Below, in pieces: positions 45,372-56,833 of a DNA stretch of 64,000 bases. Below the pieces are notes generated by a model. It saw only the letters and a list, made by a program, of their open reading frames with translations, was not told the DNA's origin and did not search any database. Made by a program: the position numbers and the translations under genes. Each line of letters starts with the position of its first letter. The stretch's first letter is position 1. The DNA is taken from the NCBI GenBank assembly GCA_903772945.1, contig CAICTM010000390.1, forward strand, positions 1-64,000, written 5' to 3'. This DNA is from Seminavis robusta (taxonomy: Eukaryota > Bacillariophyta > Bacillariophyceae > Naviculales > Naviculaceae).

Positions 45372-47510
45372 GCCAGCCTTTTGTAGTTGGGAACAAATAA
45401 TATACAGCCATCAGCGCCTCACACTAAACTGCACTGCATAGCAGTGCAATCCATAGGAACGTGTACTCAGACTGATCGATTGAATCCAATGATTCTTCTC
45501 CAGCTGACAATGCGGCGGTAACAATATTAAGGGATAAGCAAAAAGGGTCCGTCGATAGGTGCTGCAAGGCCTCGCCAACTACTGACTGCATTATAATAGG
45601 AAACTGACACCACCCCTCTTAAAAGGTGTGACCGGTACAAGGCAGGAGGAAAGCTGAGCAACTGCGGTAGCGAAATTTTCTCCTCGATTGGTGGAGCCAT
45701 CGCTCCAGAAGAGAGTGGTAGATAAATGATAGACATAGGCTAACGAAGCTCGACAGAGACTGCAAATTGCTGTGGTGTTGACCTACCGTCGGGGAGCAAA
45801 CAGACAGCTGGTAAGAGCCCTGGTACGGAAATAAGATAGAGCGAAGCGCATGCTTGGGACGCAAGAATGTGCACTCTGCTTTCCTAAAGCCTATTGCGGT
45901 TTCCCCAATCTGTGCTCTCTGGTTCATAGGCAGTACACACACGGGGACACCATAGCTTTGTACTTTCTGCAATGTTTGATCCAAGCCTTTGTCCCCAGAA
46001 GAGATGCTACTAGTACGGACAATCGTAATCGTTTCACGGCATTCGACGAACCAACAGATGGCTTGTTCCTTTCTTCTCTCTGGATCGGAGTCTTCTGTTG
46101 TCCGAAAACGCTTTGCCATATGCATGTCAAATCAGACTACATGATCAGTCGTCTATCTCATCTCCTTTCAATCCTCCGGCCGCAGCCAAAGCTTGAGGAG
46201 CAGTAGGTGATGCTGGCGCTGGGCTTGGCGGTGGCTGCACAACAGATCTAGTAGAGGGACTCAAGGGTGGCTTGAAGCCCCTTGGCCAACTCTTTCATGA
46301 ACACAGTCCATTGCTGCTCCAAATGAAATGGCCGCTGGTGCTTGACTATTAAGAACGAAGCTACGGCCCAAAACCTCCAACAGGTTGTGTGTGGGCTTCT
46401 GCGTGGGCCCGGAACCTCGTTTCAAAGGCGATGGGAGACCACTATAGAACCCTCCTTCCTACCTTCCTGCGGCCCCTGAATTGGGTGCCTGCCCACACAT
46501 GGCCCGACCTGGTTTACATCCAGTCATCTAACTGGAATGTGGACCCTGGGATCAAGCGGGACGAGCCAAACCAGTTGCGGCGTGAAACCAAAGGGTCTAC
46601 TGGGCTCTGGGACCTGATGTTCTTGCTGGGGCTTTTTAAAAAGACGCAGGTCGGATGCTTTCCTCGCTGTGAGAGACTTTCAGAACCAACTTCTTGTTTA
46701 ATCACGTTTGGGACTGGCCACGAGGCCACCCACGTGGCCTCCGCATGGCCACAGTATTTCCACAGTGCAGCCAACTCAATGAGATGAAGGGGAAGACCCT
46801 TTCGTATATTGTGTGAGATGCCAAGGCAGGGCTTTTACTGAAGCTAAGTGTCTGGGATTTCTCCCAACTTGTACATGTAGCACCACCAGGTATTGGAGCT
46901 TGTGTTTGATTGCCCACCCAAAAGACGACAAAAAGGAGGGCCGGAGGAGCCGCTCTTGGCCGCAAACCGCAGCCCGCGGTGTGATGTCAACGCTCTGCGG
47001 GCTCCGCGTGATGTTTCTTGATTCTCTTCTGGCTCCGGCGGACGGAATTCCTTGTGGTCGAAGGAAACATGAAACTCTAGTAGAGGAACAGTTGACTTTG
47101 AAGAAGAAATCGCTCTTCCTGGGTGGGTACCGGACCGTCGACTCGTCGTACCGCCTGTCAGAAGTAACAAGAGGGTTTGTGCAATTTCTTTTCCGCTGTT
47201 CGAAACAAAAGTCGTTGTAATACCAATTACTCGCAAGTGCGGTGGTATTTTCCACTCTTCGACACTTCTGTTGGGACAGCAGAAGACGCAGGAGTGCATA
47301 TCTTCTGTAACGTACGGTACGACAGGCCATCCAGCTCATGAGAAATCACAAGCGCGTCGCAACTGGAAAGCAGTCAACGACGAAAATCACCAGGAGCGTG
47401 AATCGAAATCTACAGCCTCGTCGTGACATGTTGTATCTCTCTTCAAGGCCAAGCATGGAACGTCCTCATCCATCATCCCGTCTTACCCAGGATCGTCTTC
47501 TCATCCATAA
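45372..47510. other. Gene-poor spacer with one possible exon
   Basis: Only the minus-strand frame ending at 45619 looks protein-like (listed separately). Several overlapping frames at 46776-47339 show no family pattern. Confidence 0.4.
45619..46125 (-). CDS. Possible hypothetical protein or first exon
   Basis: From the ATG at 46125 the first 110 codons read as a plausible charged protein (MAKRFRTTEDSDPERRKEQA, then VPVCVLPMNQRAQIGETAI). The later part turns into low-quality sequence, and a donor-like CGTAGGT... (ACG|GTAGGT) follows the plausible part. No family is recognised. It may be a first exon or chance. Confidence 0.3.
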   Translation of the reverse strand: MHMAKRFRTTEDSDPERRKEQAICWFVECRETITIVRTSSISSGDKGLDQTLQKVQSYGVPVCVLPMNQRAQIGETAIGFRKAECTFLRPKHALRSILFPYQGSYQLSVCSPTVGQHHSNLQSLSSFVSLCLSFIYHSLLERWLHQSRRKFRYRSCSAFLLPCTGHTF

Positions 47511-47867
47511 ATGCTTTCACTGCCAATGCAACGCCACTTCTTGTCCGCAACCACTGTTCAAAGACCCACCATGGCAGCAGCAGGAGAAGCAATCGATGTC
47601 TTGGTGCTTGGCGCTGGTCCAGTTGGAATTTCAGCAGCACGGGCATTACTGAAAGAAGGGAGTTTTGGGCTCCCCCGGATCGTTGCGGTGTCAAAGAAAC
47701 GACATGCAGCAAGTCAAGTTGATGATTATTTCAATGAAGCATGCCCCAATTCAAATGAGTCCGACAGTCTCAGGCAGACTGAAGTCGGATTGATGGTTGC
47801 TTTACCATTTATCAATTTCGACACAGTGGGATCAGCGATTCTGGTGTCTTCTGCAGCGAAAGCCTGA
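47511..47867 (+). pseudogene. N-terminal fragment of a Rossmann-type (FAD/NAD-binding) protein
   Basis: From the ATG at 47511, a short N-terminal stretch that could target to an organelle (MLSLPMQRHFLSATTVQRP) leads into MAAAGEAIDVLVLGAGPVG, a beta-strand plus GxGxxG dinucleotide-binding loop (GAGPVG), then ISAARALLKEGSFGLPRIVAV. The frame stops after 118 codons, far short of any oxidoreductase of this type, and the following 1.5 kb holds no matching continuation I could splice. It is either a decayed gene or the first exon of one with unrecognised introns. The specific enzyme cannot be named. Confidence 0.4.
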
Positions 47868-49902
47868 GACGCCCACACAAAGACTGGAACCACCTATGAG
47901 ATACCGAAACCTCAACACGACATTAGTGGCACAAAACCGGCCCACAGTGGTCTGCACTCACCAAAGACTTGTTCAGGGCCACGTTTTTGACCAGCATTGC
48001 ATTGAATTGCATTGAATTGCATTGCATTGCATTGGGTTGCGAGATTACCAACGCTGATGCACCTCGCTGATACCTGTCTCTTCTCAGAGATCTTCTCAGA
48101 GGGAGCAAAATCAATGGTTGTCCAACGGCCTTGGTTTTCCACAGACCTGAACACAAAAGCATCAGGTACCAAAGTACGGGAGTCATCAGTCCAATCAGCA
48201 CACCACAATCCACATCAGTTTGAAGGAGACATCCAGCCTTATCCCATACAACCAACCGCTCCGACCAGGAATCGAATGAATATACAATACCCTCACACCT
48301 GCAACCTTCCCAAAAGAAGAAGCATCACAAAATTCAATGGGGCAGCTCTCGGACCAAGCGAATGCCCTGGCTACCAATTCCAGCGGTTTCTCTTGAAAAA
48401 TCCATGGAAGCAAACAGAACGTGGTTCTTTCAGTTACAAGGACCCCCGTGATCAGGCATGATGCATGCCCTGGTCCTCGGCTCAAAAATCTGAAGTAGAG
48501 CAAACATGCTCTAATGATTCGACTGGCAACATCAGACCACTCTCGTATGGTTCGATTCGAAAGAAACTGCAGTACTCCGCGGCATTGGCGGCCGCCTCAG
48601 CACAGTCCGTATCCAAACATTTCCTTCGGGGTCGTGGGGTGATTGACTGGTCGACAGGCCGAAGGCGGTGGCAAGGACAAAGCAATCAAAAATAAACCAG
48701 AGAGGTCTGACTATCGTGTGCAAGGTTACACTGGAAAATCGCAACAATCCGCTTTTTGGCCCCTCGGCCTAACCGGAATCGAGCTTACTCCATGGCGACC
48801 CCCAAAAGACCGCTATGAATGCATGGGACGGGATGCATTATGCCATTTCATGTAGCCGCTTCGATCTGGCTCATGTAAAGTAGATTTGGTTCCATGGTGG
48901 GGAAGCCAAAAGCAAAGAGATTAGCCAGCTCAGGTGATCGTTCCTCTTTCAGAGAACCCGATCGTCGTCCTGGAAGAGCAGAGATCCGGCCGTCCACGTT
49001 AATGTTAAACCTTCTGAGCAACTTCCACGGTTGCTGAAATCCGCCAAAAGATGAGCCAAAAACTTTGGCAATCCAGTTCCGGTACTGGAAACTGTGACTA
49101 AGCTGTATGAGTACACTAAAGTGACAGTAAAGGCCCTTTCGACAACTCCCATGGCATCTTTCTAACTGGTTGTGGTGGGCTAAGTCTAGTTGTTCCAAGC
49201 CTGCTTGAACCATCTCATTTCGCAACCGAGAAACATCAACAAGGTGGAATTGACGGAAGCACACAGGACAAAGTTTGTACAGATCCAACTTATGGCGAAC
49301 AAACGCTGCGTCAGCTCTGGATATAATCTGCAAGTCGGCAACCGACCCGGGCACCTATTCCTGAAACAAGGACCCAGGATTATTTAATGGAAGCTGGCAT
49401 CTGTTCCTGTTCTCTGACATTATTCCATAGCTGCTGCTGTCGATTGCAGCATTGCGGCATTGCGGCTTTACCGAACTCAAGATCCAAGAGCTCTCAAAGT
49501 ACGTATCATAGTACTTTTGCTTGGTTCTTGGTTCAGTTTTCAACACTCCTTTTATTTAGACGTGGCACCCTCTCCGAACAAAGGCGTTTCCAACGAGTGT
49601 TGGGAACCCTTGCCAAACTCAACATGCGATGCCGCCCAGCGCAGATAACGTCCCGCCACTACCGCCAATAAGAGATGGCTCGAAGAAGTCAATCTGGCTG
49701 TCTGCGGTACTAGTAGATCTAGGTACGACTGCACTGGCAGCTCACCAGAAAGGTTCATTGTACCTGGTAGCATAATCTACATATTAAATATAGTGTTCTA
49801 TTGAAATTGCAGGGCGTGGTCAATGAAACCACAGGTTCCACAACTCCGTCTCCCAGAAGGAGCGCCACACCCCGAAGGTCGAGTGATGCGGGAATGAGCA
49901 TA
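47868..49902. other. Gene-poor spacer
   Basis: It contains an (ATTGC)n-type microsatellite at 47994-48035 and several mid-length frames on both strands (48012-48461 plus, 48848-49354 minus) with no family pattern or usable ATG. Possibly the remains of the gene starting at 47511. Confidence 0.4.
47994..48035. repeat. Microsatellite of GCATT/GAATT units
   Basis: A run of 5-bp units (GCATT with GAATT variants) about eight units long. Confidence 0.85.
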
Positions 49903-50208
49903 CTATTGGAAACAGCGAGAGTTGGGGAGTCCTATTGATGTGACAAAGGGGTCAGCCACAGCAGTCATGGTCCAACTTTGGGATCCTTCTGGGGAGGTGG
50001 CTGTCATGACGGCACGCAAGTTGGCCTCCCCGAGAGACGTTGTGCCCTTGGTTGACACGAGACCACGAACCACAACCTCTATTCCATCCACCAGCACCGG
50101 GAATTCCCGTGGCATCGCGCCGTATAAGAAGGCAACGCCTCTGAATGTGACTTGTATGTCAGAGAGAAGGATGTTTCCAAACTCCTCACTCTCAAAGAAG
50201 CTTTCCAT
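49903..50208 (-). CDS. Possible small hypothetical protein
   Basis: A 101-codon frame from the ATG at 50208. The composition is protein-like (SDIQVTFRGVAFLYGAMPRE, then a Val-rich GIEVVVRGLVST, then LRAVMTATSPEG). No signal peptide, helix or known motif is visible. The upstream DNA (50210-50290) codes in another frame for TTPVADGTTSFTAFKNG, so a 5' exon is possible. Uncertain. Confidence 0.3.
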   Translation of the reverse strand: MESFFESEEFGNILLSDIQVTFRGVAFLYGAMPREFPVLVDGIEVVVRGLVSTKGTTSLGEANLRAVMTATSPEGSQSWTMTAVADPFVTSIGLPNSRCFQ

Positions 50209-51123
50209 TTTTAAAAGCTGTGAAGCTGGTTGTCCCGTCTGCAACCGGTGTGGTGACACCACCAATCATAATGGCAATCACATGCAAGAGTTCCAGATCT
50301 GCAAGGGGAGATCAGCCACTGCTATGCCTTGCTTTGCATTTCCTTCCAACCATTGATGTATGGTACCGGTACCAGGAATGTTTATGTGGTTCCCTAGAAA
50401 CAAAAAGGAAAAGACAGATGATAAATCGTCTGATGTGGACCAATGAAATGTGAGAACTCTGCTATGGTTCCAGCTAGGAGACTGTGAGTGTCAAGTTCTT
50501 CTCCTGTCTGCAGTTTTTAGATTGCAAGATGTAATAGCCCGAGCTACAACCAGTAGTGTAGTGTGCACATGAGCTGTACTAATAGTACATGTAGCTGGAG
50601 CCCAAGCTTTTAGGATAGATAAAACAAGACGAGCTGCGGCAGTTTGATCTTCCGCTAAAAACGTTAAAAACCATTGTTTGGCAACTCATTCCACAAATTC
50701 GTCTCTCTGACCTCACAAAGTAACGAGTGAGTTGCCGGGCACCGGGGCTGTTCTACATGCCCAACACAATGTTTAACGAATGGTTTCCTTTGAACATTTT
50801 GGGACTGATTACTCAGGTAAATATCATATCCACGAAGCTTCGTACCGCCCGTGCCCTAAGACTACGACAGCTCTACGACCTAGTCTGAGCTTTTCTGTTG
50901 GAGACATATTGGGCAGGTGGGCACATGCAGGCCACATGGGAGCGCCCCACTTCTTTTGTTTTCAATCTTCAAAATTCGGCAACTGTCGAACAGTCCCCAA
51001 AGCAATCTTCGAGTTTGGCCAAAACCAGTGAGGGGGCTATGATCTCAGACACATTGGCAGCTCACTTTTCCAGCCTTCACCAAAACCACAGAAGGAACCC
51101 CAACAGCCAAGTTTTTGTCGACT
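50209..51123. other. Intergenic, no gene seen
   Basis: Spacer of about 0.9 kb with a GGTACCGGTACC palindrome at 50362. No supported gene. Confidence 0.5.
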
Positions 51124-53432
51124 ATGCATCTAGCTCTTGAGGATATCATCTTTAGCATGCCAGGGATGCCAGACCAAGGTAATGGTTTGAATCACGACTC
51201 TGCTGCTCCTTCTTCTGACCTAAACGAGATGCTTTTCCAGGTTGGTGCTGGCACCAGCAACAATGGTACCGTTGACATGGATACCATGCAACCGTACAGT
51301 CTCATGGCGGAGAACCCTCTCAAGAGAAACTCAGATATTGATGAGGAATCCGAGGCGCACAGTGAAAGCAGCAAGAGATCTAGGCTAGATAATTCTCACT
51401 TTGATGATACCCAGAACATGAGTGCAACCTCTAATAGCTTATTGGTAAGTGCGTCCAAGTGCGGTCGTGTCTGTGTGTGTGTCTTCGCCAATCAAGCTAA
51501 CATTTTCCTTGCTTTGGTTTGAAAATACAGAGTGATCACGAAATGGGCAGCACTCAGTCCATGTCTGTTGCAGGTAACTTTGGAAAACTGTCTGTTGCAG
51601 GTAACTTTGGCAACATGACAACATCAGAGGCAGAAAGATGCTTGGACGATGAACTCAACCGCCAGCAGCAACAGTCTGCAACGTTGTTCAACGACATGAC
51701 CATGATGACCCAACAAATGGGCATGTTTAATGGCAATGGAACTGGGGCCCTTGGGAACATGGCCATGCAAGGAAACGGCCCTGCCCGGAGCCAACAACAG
51801 ATGTGGCAGAGCAACCCCAACTCCTTTGTAAGCGTCCCAGTCGTGATTTTTTGTGCCTCGTTTGATTGCTCCAACTCACGCCTTGCCCAACTCCTCGTTC
51901 TGCCCACACAGAATTCCAACCAACCCGCCTTTGGCCAGATGCAAGGCGTGCAGAATCTCCAAGGCATGCCGCAGTTTTCCTCGATGGGCAACCAGCAGCT
52001 ATTTTCTGGCATGTTGGACTACACACTGTTGAACAACCGCCTTTCCCAGCAGACCGGTTTCAACGGTTTAGGTGCCGCCCCAGCTTCCTCCTCCTCCATG
52101 ATGGCGCTGAACCAGTCCTTCAACCAAATGCCAATGCAGGCTGCGTCCATGGGGCAACAGCAGTGGCAGTCTGGCTTTTCCGGAAATACTGCCGCACAGG
52201 CAACCAATCAAGCGGCGAATAACACGCAACCCTTTAGCACCGCCGGGATGCTTCAGTTGGCTCGCATGAGTGGCAGCTCTCAGCCACAAGCTGCTCTTCC
52301 GCAGGGCATGGTTCCTCATCAGCAACAGCAGCAGTCAAGAGGAATGATGAACGATATGTTCTGCGCTCCGACCCAACGGCAGCAACAGCAGCAACTTCCT
52401 CCTCTCCAACGTCAGATGCCCATGATGGCAACGGAAGGAACCAACTCTATGCTTCCACCCTTTGAGGAGGCGCAGACTCCTCATTTCAGTCAAAGACCTT
52501 ACTTCCCATTTTCTGTTGAAGAAGATTCCAACTGGCTCTCAGAATTCCAGTGTTTCATCCGGTCCGAGATCCTTGAGCTCTTTCGTGTCAGCAAACAAGG
52601 CATCAAGGTTAGGAATGCTGTCAAGACACATACCGTCGGCCAGGTCGGGATTCGCTGCCGTTTCTGTGCACATCTTCAGCATGGAACTAGAGCCAATCGA
52701 GCATCCTGCTTCCCATCCAAGATCGACAAGATCTATCAGTCCTTCACCATGATGTTGAGGGAACATTTTCCACACTGTCCCGAGATGCCAGAAAACATCA
52801 AGAGCAAATTCGTCCGTTTGCAGAACATGAACGCCCAAGGTGCCTCCAACGCCAAGGGCTATTGGGCGCACGCTGCCAAGAAGAAAGGATTGGTAGACGT
52901 CACCGAGGACGGACGAAAAGGAGGAATCCACATCTTCGAGCGATCCTTTGCTGAGGCGGCCCTGATTCCACCATTTGGCACCGAAGACTTCGCTGAACCT
53001 CAGCCTCCTGTGACTCTGATAAACAGGAGTGACCGAGGTCTCGTCTCGGGTTTCTTGTTTGCTCTCATGGAACAGGTTTATCGTGTTCATCTGGCTCCAT
53101 CGGAGAAGAAGGGCAACCGCAAGAGCCTTCCTGATGGCATGCCGGGCTTTGGATGCAAGTACTGCTTTGAGGCTGGAAGAATGGGTCTCTGCCGCCAGTT
53201 CCCGGCGCGGCGACGGACCATCCATAACAAGATCCCGGACCTGTTTGACCACATGAAGCGATGTCCTCTTTGCCCGCAAGAGGTGAAGGACAACTTGATT
53301 GCCCTCCACCGGGAGGAAAATGCGGGCGGCTCCAAGAACAAGGGAGACCCAGAAACTGCCACTCATGGCAACGAGCGCGAGTTCTATGAACGCATATGGA
53401 ACCGTCTCGGCCACCAAGACAACTCTGAATGA
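51124..53432 (+). CDS. Gln/Asn-rich protein with two Cys/His (probable zinc-binding) domains
   Basis: Three exons, 51124-51444, 51531-51827 and 51912-53432, with phase-0 introns of 86 and 84 bp; 712 residues. The second intron is a multiple of three with no stop and could be retained, but its sites (TTT|GTAAGC, CCCACACAG|AAT) are good. The N-terminal 390 residues are rich in Gln, Asn, Met and Ser, with QQQQQ runs. A first Cys/His region is VGQVGIRCRFCAH...FPSKIDKIYQSF...HFPHCPEMP, and a second, related region is MPGFGCKYCFEAG...FPARRRTIHNKI...HMKRCPLCPQEV. Both show C-x2-C, a central FP, a helical segment and H-x(2-3)-C. A Gln-rich region with paired zinc modules suggests a nuclear regulator; that is inference. 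I do not recognise a named family. Confidence 0.84.
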
Positions 53433-54610
53433 GGCGACTCGACTCTTTCAGTGGCGTCGAAGTCACACCGTTGGTTGTCGCCACTGTAGTGCATTTCCAT
53501 CATCCGCAGCTCCTCTCCGCAACACTTTTTTAGCTGAATATCATCCCTACTTATTATAGCCCACCATAGTACCCATACCCTCTACCCCCCACACGTTTGT
53601 TGCACGTGCCTGCAAACAGCAGACATTCGTCCTATTCTTAGAGCTTACCACCGCCACATGGCGCTTGTGAGATGCCTTCTCTCACTGGTTAGATGCCTCA
53701 ATTTGAGGACGGCGACGATGATCTGCTTCCGGAGCTGGAGGGAAGCGAGGGAGGGCATTGTTTCAACGTTGAATCTTGAATCCTCAGTCTCACCGGTACC
53801 TGGTACCCAACGTTTAACCTTATTAAAGCCAGTCGATTTGGTTTGCACTCTTTGCAAGTGCTTAGGTGTTAGCGCCGGTACAGGTACCAGACACCAGACT
53901 GGTACAGTACAAAGTTCAGATACCACCAGGTACCGTCACATGTGCCATACACAGTAGCAGACTATGTCATTGCACAGACCTCAAACTGATGCAGTGCCGT
54001 ACCTGGTAGCCATTGTTCTGTCCAATTTTGCTCCTCAGCTCCGCTGAAATCGTACGGTATGAGCTCCAAAAACTCAGGTCACAGCAGATGTACTTAGCTG
54101 ATCAAGCTGGATGGAGGATCCAACAAGTGGGCCTCTTCAACTCCGTCGTCTGGAGGGCGTTGAAAAGGTATAGGTAGCTTCAGGTAGGTAATTGTGACTG
54201 CTCCAGTACAACATGTAGTGTGTCGGCCTTTTGGGAGCCACTCGTAGGTGGTAGAAGAGTTCACCCACAAATTTCGACATAACAGAAGAAGCTGTCGCCG
54301 TGTCGGAGGCGCTCGAGTTTTGGAGTGGGTTCTCGTTTTTAGCAAGTGTTTAAGCCAGCAGTAAGCTTTGGCATCCCAAAATCCAGCTTTGGAGGTCCTT
54401 CCCGCCAAGGTCTGACCTTGCAACCATACCTCTAGCTAGCTCTAGGAAGCCAAAATTGGTCAACCCCAATACCTCTAGCTATGACTTTGCCTGTCATGAC
54501 ACGGAGAGGACGGATCGTCTCCTGTTGATTCTCCTACTGGAAGATGAAGAAATGGAAGATGAAGCCCACAGTCCACAATGAAATTTTAAACGAGTTGGCT
54601 TGGAGTTGTA
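53433..54610. other. Intergenic, no gene seen
   Basis: Convergent spacer of about 1.2 kb with GTACC words between 53793 and 53960. Frames on the minus strand (54094-54423) lack support. Confidence 0.5.
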
Positions 54611-55555
54611 TTAGTTTCTCATTACCTTTTGTAGCAAATTTTCATTCTGTTTCCAATGGGGTACCCTCCTTGGATTATTGAAAGCCAGTATTCGCACCAA
54701 AAAGGTAACGGCAAAGGCGACCGATGCAATTCTGTGAGTGTGCATTTCCCATTCCGCCCTTTGCGCCAACATGGCATAAACGGTAGATCCAATGACGGGT
54801 GCGGTGCCGTACATGGTCCGTTCGGGATACAGAATCCTGGGTCGTTGTAAACACAGCACATCACGCATCACTCCCCCAAAGCAAGCACTCATCAGCCCCG
54901 AAACGACCCACATAATAGGATGCAATTCATGTCTTTGCGCTTTTTGGGCTCCCAAGACCGCAAATGCCGCCAAACCTACGGCATCTGCCGTACACACCGG
55001 TACTTCGGAGCCTTTCCACCCCAATGTCTGTTCCAGTGTGGGCCACACAAAAAAGGTTGCCAATGTCACTCCCATACAAATGACAAGGTACAGAGGTTCT
55101 TTCATCCAAAAGACCACTCCCCCATTGAGTGCCATGTCTCGCAAGGTTCCACCCCCACAACTGGTCACGGCTGCAATAATTGCCATTCCCAGCAGATCCA
55201 TTCCCTTGTTACCGGCCGTCAGGGCTCCACTAAAGGCAAAGACGGCCGTACCCAATAAATCCATGGCATACAAAAACGAATCCGTCATGGTGGTTGTGCT
55301 TGTAGCTCCACCACGAATCGTATTCCAAACCGTCCTACTAAAATCGTCGTCGTCGTCATTTGCCAACGGTGTGGTTGGTTTGGGTTGGACGGCCGCTTCG
55401 TTATAATAAAACTGGTTGATAATGGTGTTTCGCTTTGCAAACAATCGGACTTTGGTTGTAGGGTTTGTTTCAAAGAAAGTTCGGGCGGCAGCCCGGTTGT
55501 TCGTCAGAGCCACGGAGCACACAACGGCGAGGAACGGCAAAGACGTTTGCTTCAT
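54611..55555 (-). CDS. UPF0126 (glycine-transporter-like, YicG/YadS type) membrane protein
   Basis: A single exon of 314 residues from the ATG at 55555. An N-terminal signal-like stretch (MKQTSLPFLAVVCSVALTNN) precedes a hydrophilic linker with five Asp. From about 95 there are two tandem UPF0126 units of three helices each: AMDLLGTAVFAFSGALTAGN with the paired motif CGGGTLRDMALN, then CTADAVGLAAFAVLGAQKA with CFGGVMRDVL. The duplicated GGG(T/V)xRD motif is the signature of the family (PF03458), related in fold to TRIC channels. Bacterial members include glycine exporters, but the substrate here is not known. The N-terminus may direct to the secretory route or plastid; no ASAFAP motif is obvious. 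Confidence 0.86.
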   Translation of the reverse strand: MKQTSLPFLAVVCSVALTNNRAAARTFFETNPTTKVRLFAKRNTIINQFYYNEAAVQPKPTTPLANDDDDDFSRTVWNTIRGGATSTTTMTDSFLYAMDLLGTAVFAFSGALTAGNKGMDLLGMAIIAAVTSCGGGTLRDMALNGGVVFWMKEPLYLVICMGVTLATFFVWPTLEQTLGWKGSEVPVCTADAVGLAAFAVLGAQKAQRHELHPIMWVVSGLMSACFGGVMRDVLCLQRPRILYPERTMYGTAPVIGSTVYAMLAQRAEWEMHTHRIASVAFAVTFLVRILAFNNPRRVPHWKQNENLLQKVMRN

Positions 55556-56833
55556 GGTGGTGTGCTATTTGTATTTATTTTAAAGTAGCTAGCTCTAGTA
55601 GAGAGAGAGAGAGATTAAGCAATACTGTCATTATCGTGAAGACCAGCAACAGTTGGAGCCGCACCAAAGATAGATCTTGTCTGGTGTTGGTGTCAACACT
55701 CTCGTCTTGCCTTTCTTCCTCTTCTAATGACGTCACAATGGTCGCAGACTTGCTCCAAGTTAAGCCAGCGGTGTGTTTTTAAAATGATTCCAGGCTGGCC
55801 TCAGACCGAACCTTCCTGCTCATTTATTACTGTAGCAAGGGGGCGCAGGTGGATTATCATTGCTGCACATGATGCAAAATAGTGGAAGCAAAAATGAACA
55901 AACGGACAAACCCATGAGGTTGCAACCCATTCGGTTCTATATTGCTTTCTCATGGGAACAATTCTTTGGTATGCCATTGTCGTGCTTTTGCTCAATGTTG
56001 TGTTCACCAATGATGAGATCCAAGAAAAGAAGGATGGACCCGCGTTGTACCTCTTTCAGGTCTTGTTCTGGATGTGCTATCCACTCCATGGTAAGCAAGT
56101 GGTTTGTCTTTGTCTTCTTCAATATCATTCATTTCGCGTTGATCTCATTCATTATTTGACTTCTCAATTGCTCTTTTGTCAAACTAGCTAGCTAGGCGCA
56201 ATAAACTTTTTTGTTCATACCCGAATGCAAGTAGCTAGATGGCGAAAAGGAGAGCCAGACATGTCACACTTTTTTATCTACGGAATGGTTTTGTCTCTTG
56301 CAAAGGTGCCCCTCAAGAGCACTATAGTCACGTCGTCAGCTCCAAACAAGGCGTCAGATCCCAAACTATCAGATTCCATGGCATCGCGGGTCCAGGAAGA
56401 AGAAGCAGTAGATACCAGCTGAATTCATCAAGGCGCCGGGGAACCAGGACGAAGAAGAAGCAAGCAAGACTACAGAGATGAAAACAAACCATGGGGTTGT
56501 AATAGTATGAAGAAAAGAAGCAGCTGCACCGTGGCTTGCTGAAACAAGTGAGGGTCATTTGGGGTTTGGTTTTGGAAAGGGCATGAAACCAGACAAGCAT
56601 ACATGTAATAGTGCGAACTACTTTTGAGCCAGCTAGCTAAAAATCCAGTTGCGTTGCCTCGTTACTGAGTGGAACAAGTAGGTATATAATGTAGTTACAA
56701 CTTGAATTTCTTTATATAACTGCATCATCCAGCAGTGGTAGAGAAGAGTACAGTGTCATGATCAAAACAGTCATCACAGGCCGCCATGTATGGAGCAATT
56801 CCATATTCTTTAGTGGATGGAACCGCCACCTCC
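55556..56833. other. Intergenic, no gene seen
   Basis: 1.3 kb with a short GA run at 55601-55615. A few short frames near 55860-56190 have hydrophobic stretches but no consistent model. Confidence 0.5.

Noticed and set aside
48848-49354. 168-codon minus-strand frame
   Set aside because: It has no ATG near its start and no motif; a later ATG leaves a fragment of no recognisable kind.
52539-53417. 292-codon minus-strand frame
   Set aside because: Antisense to the exon with the Cys/His modules; no independent support.
54792-55406. 204-codon plus-strand frame
   Set aside because: Antisense to the UPF0126-type gene, whose duplicated family motifs identify the coding strand.
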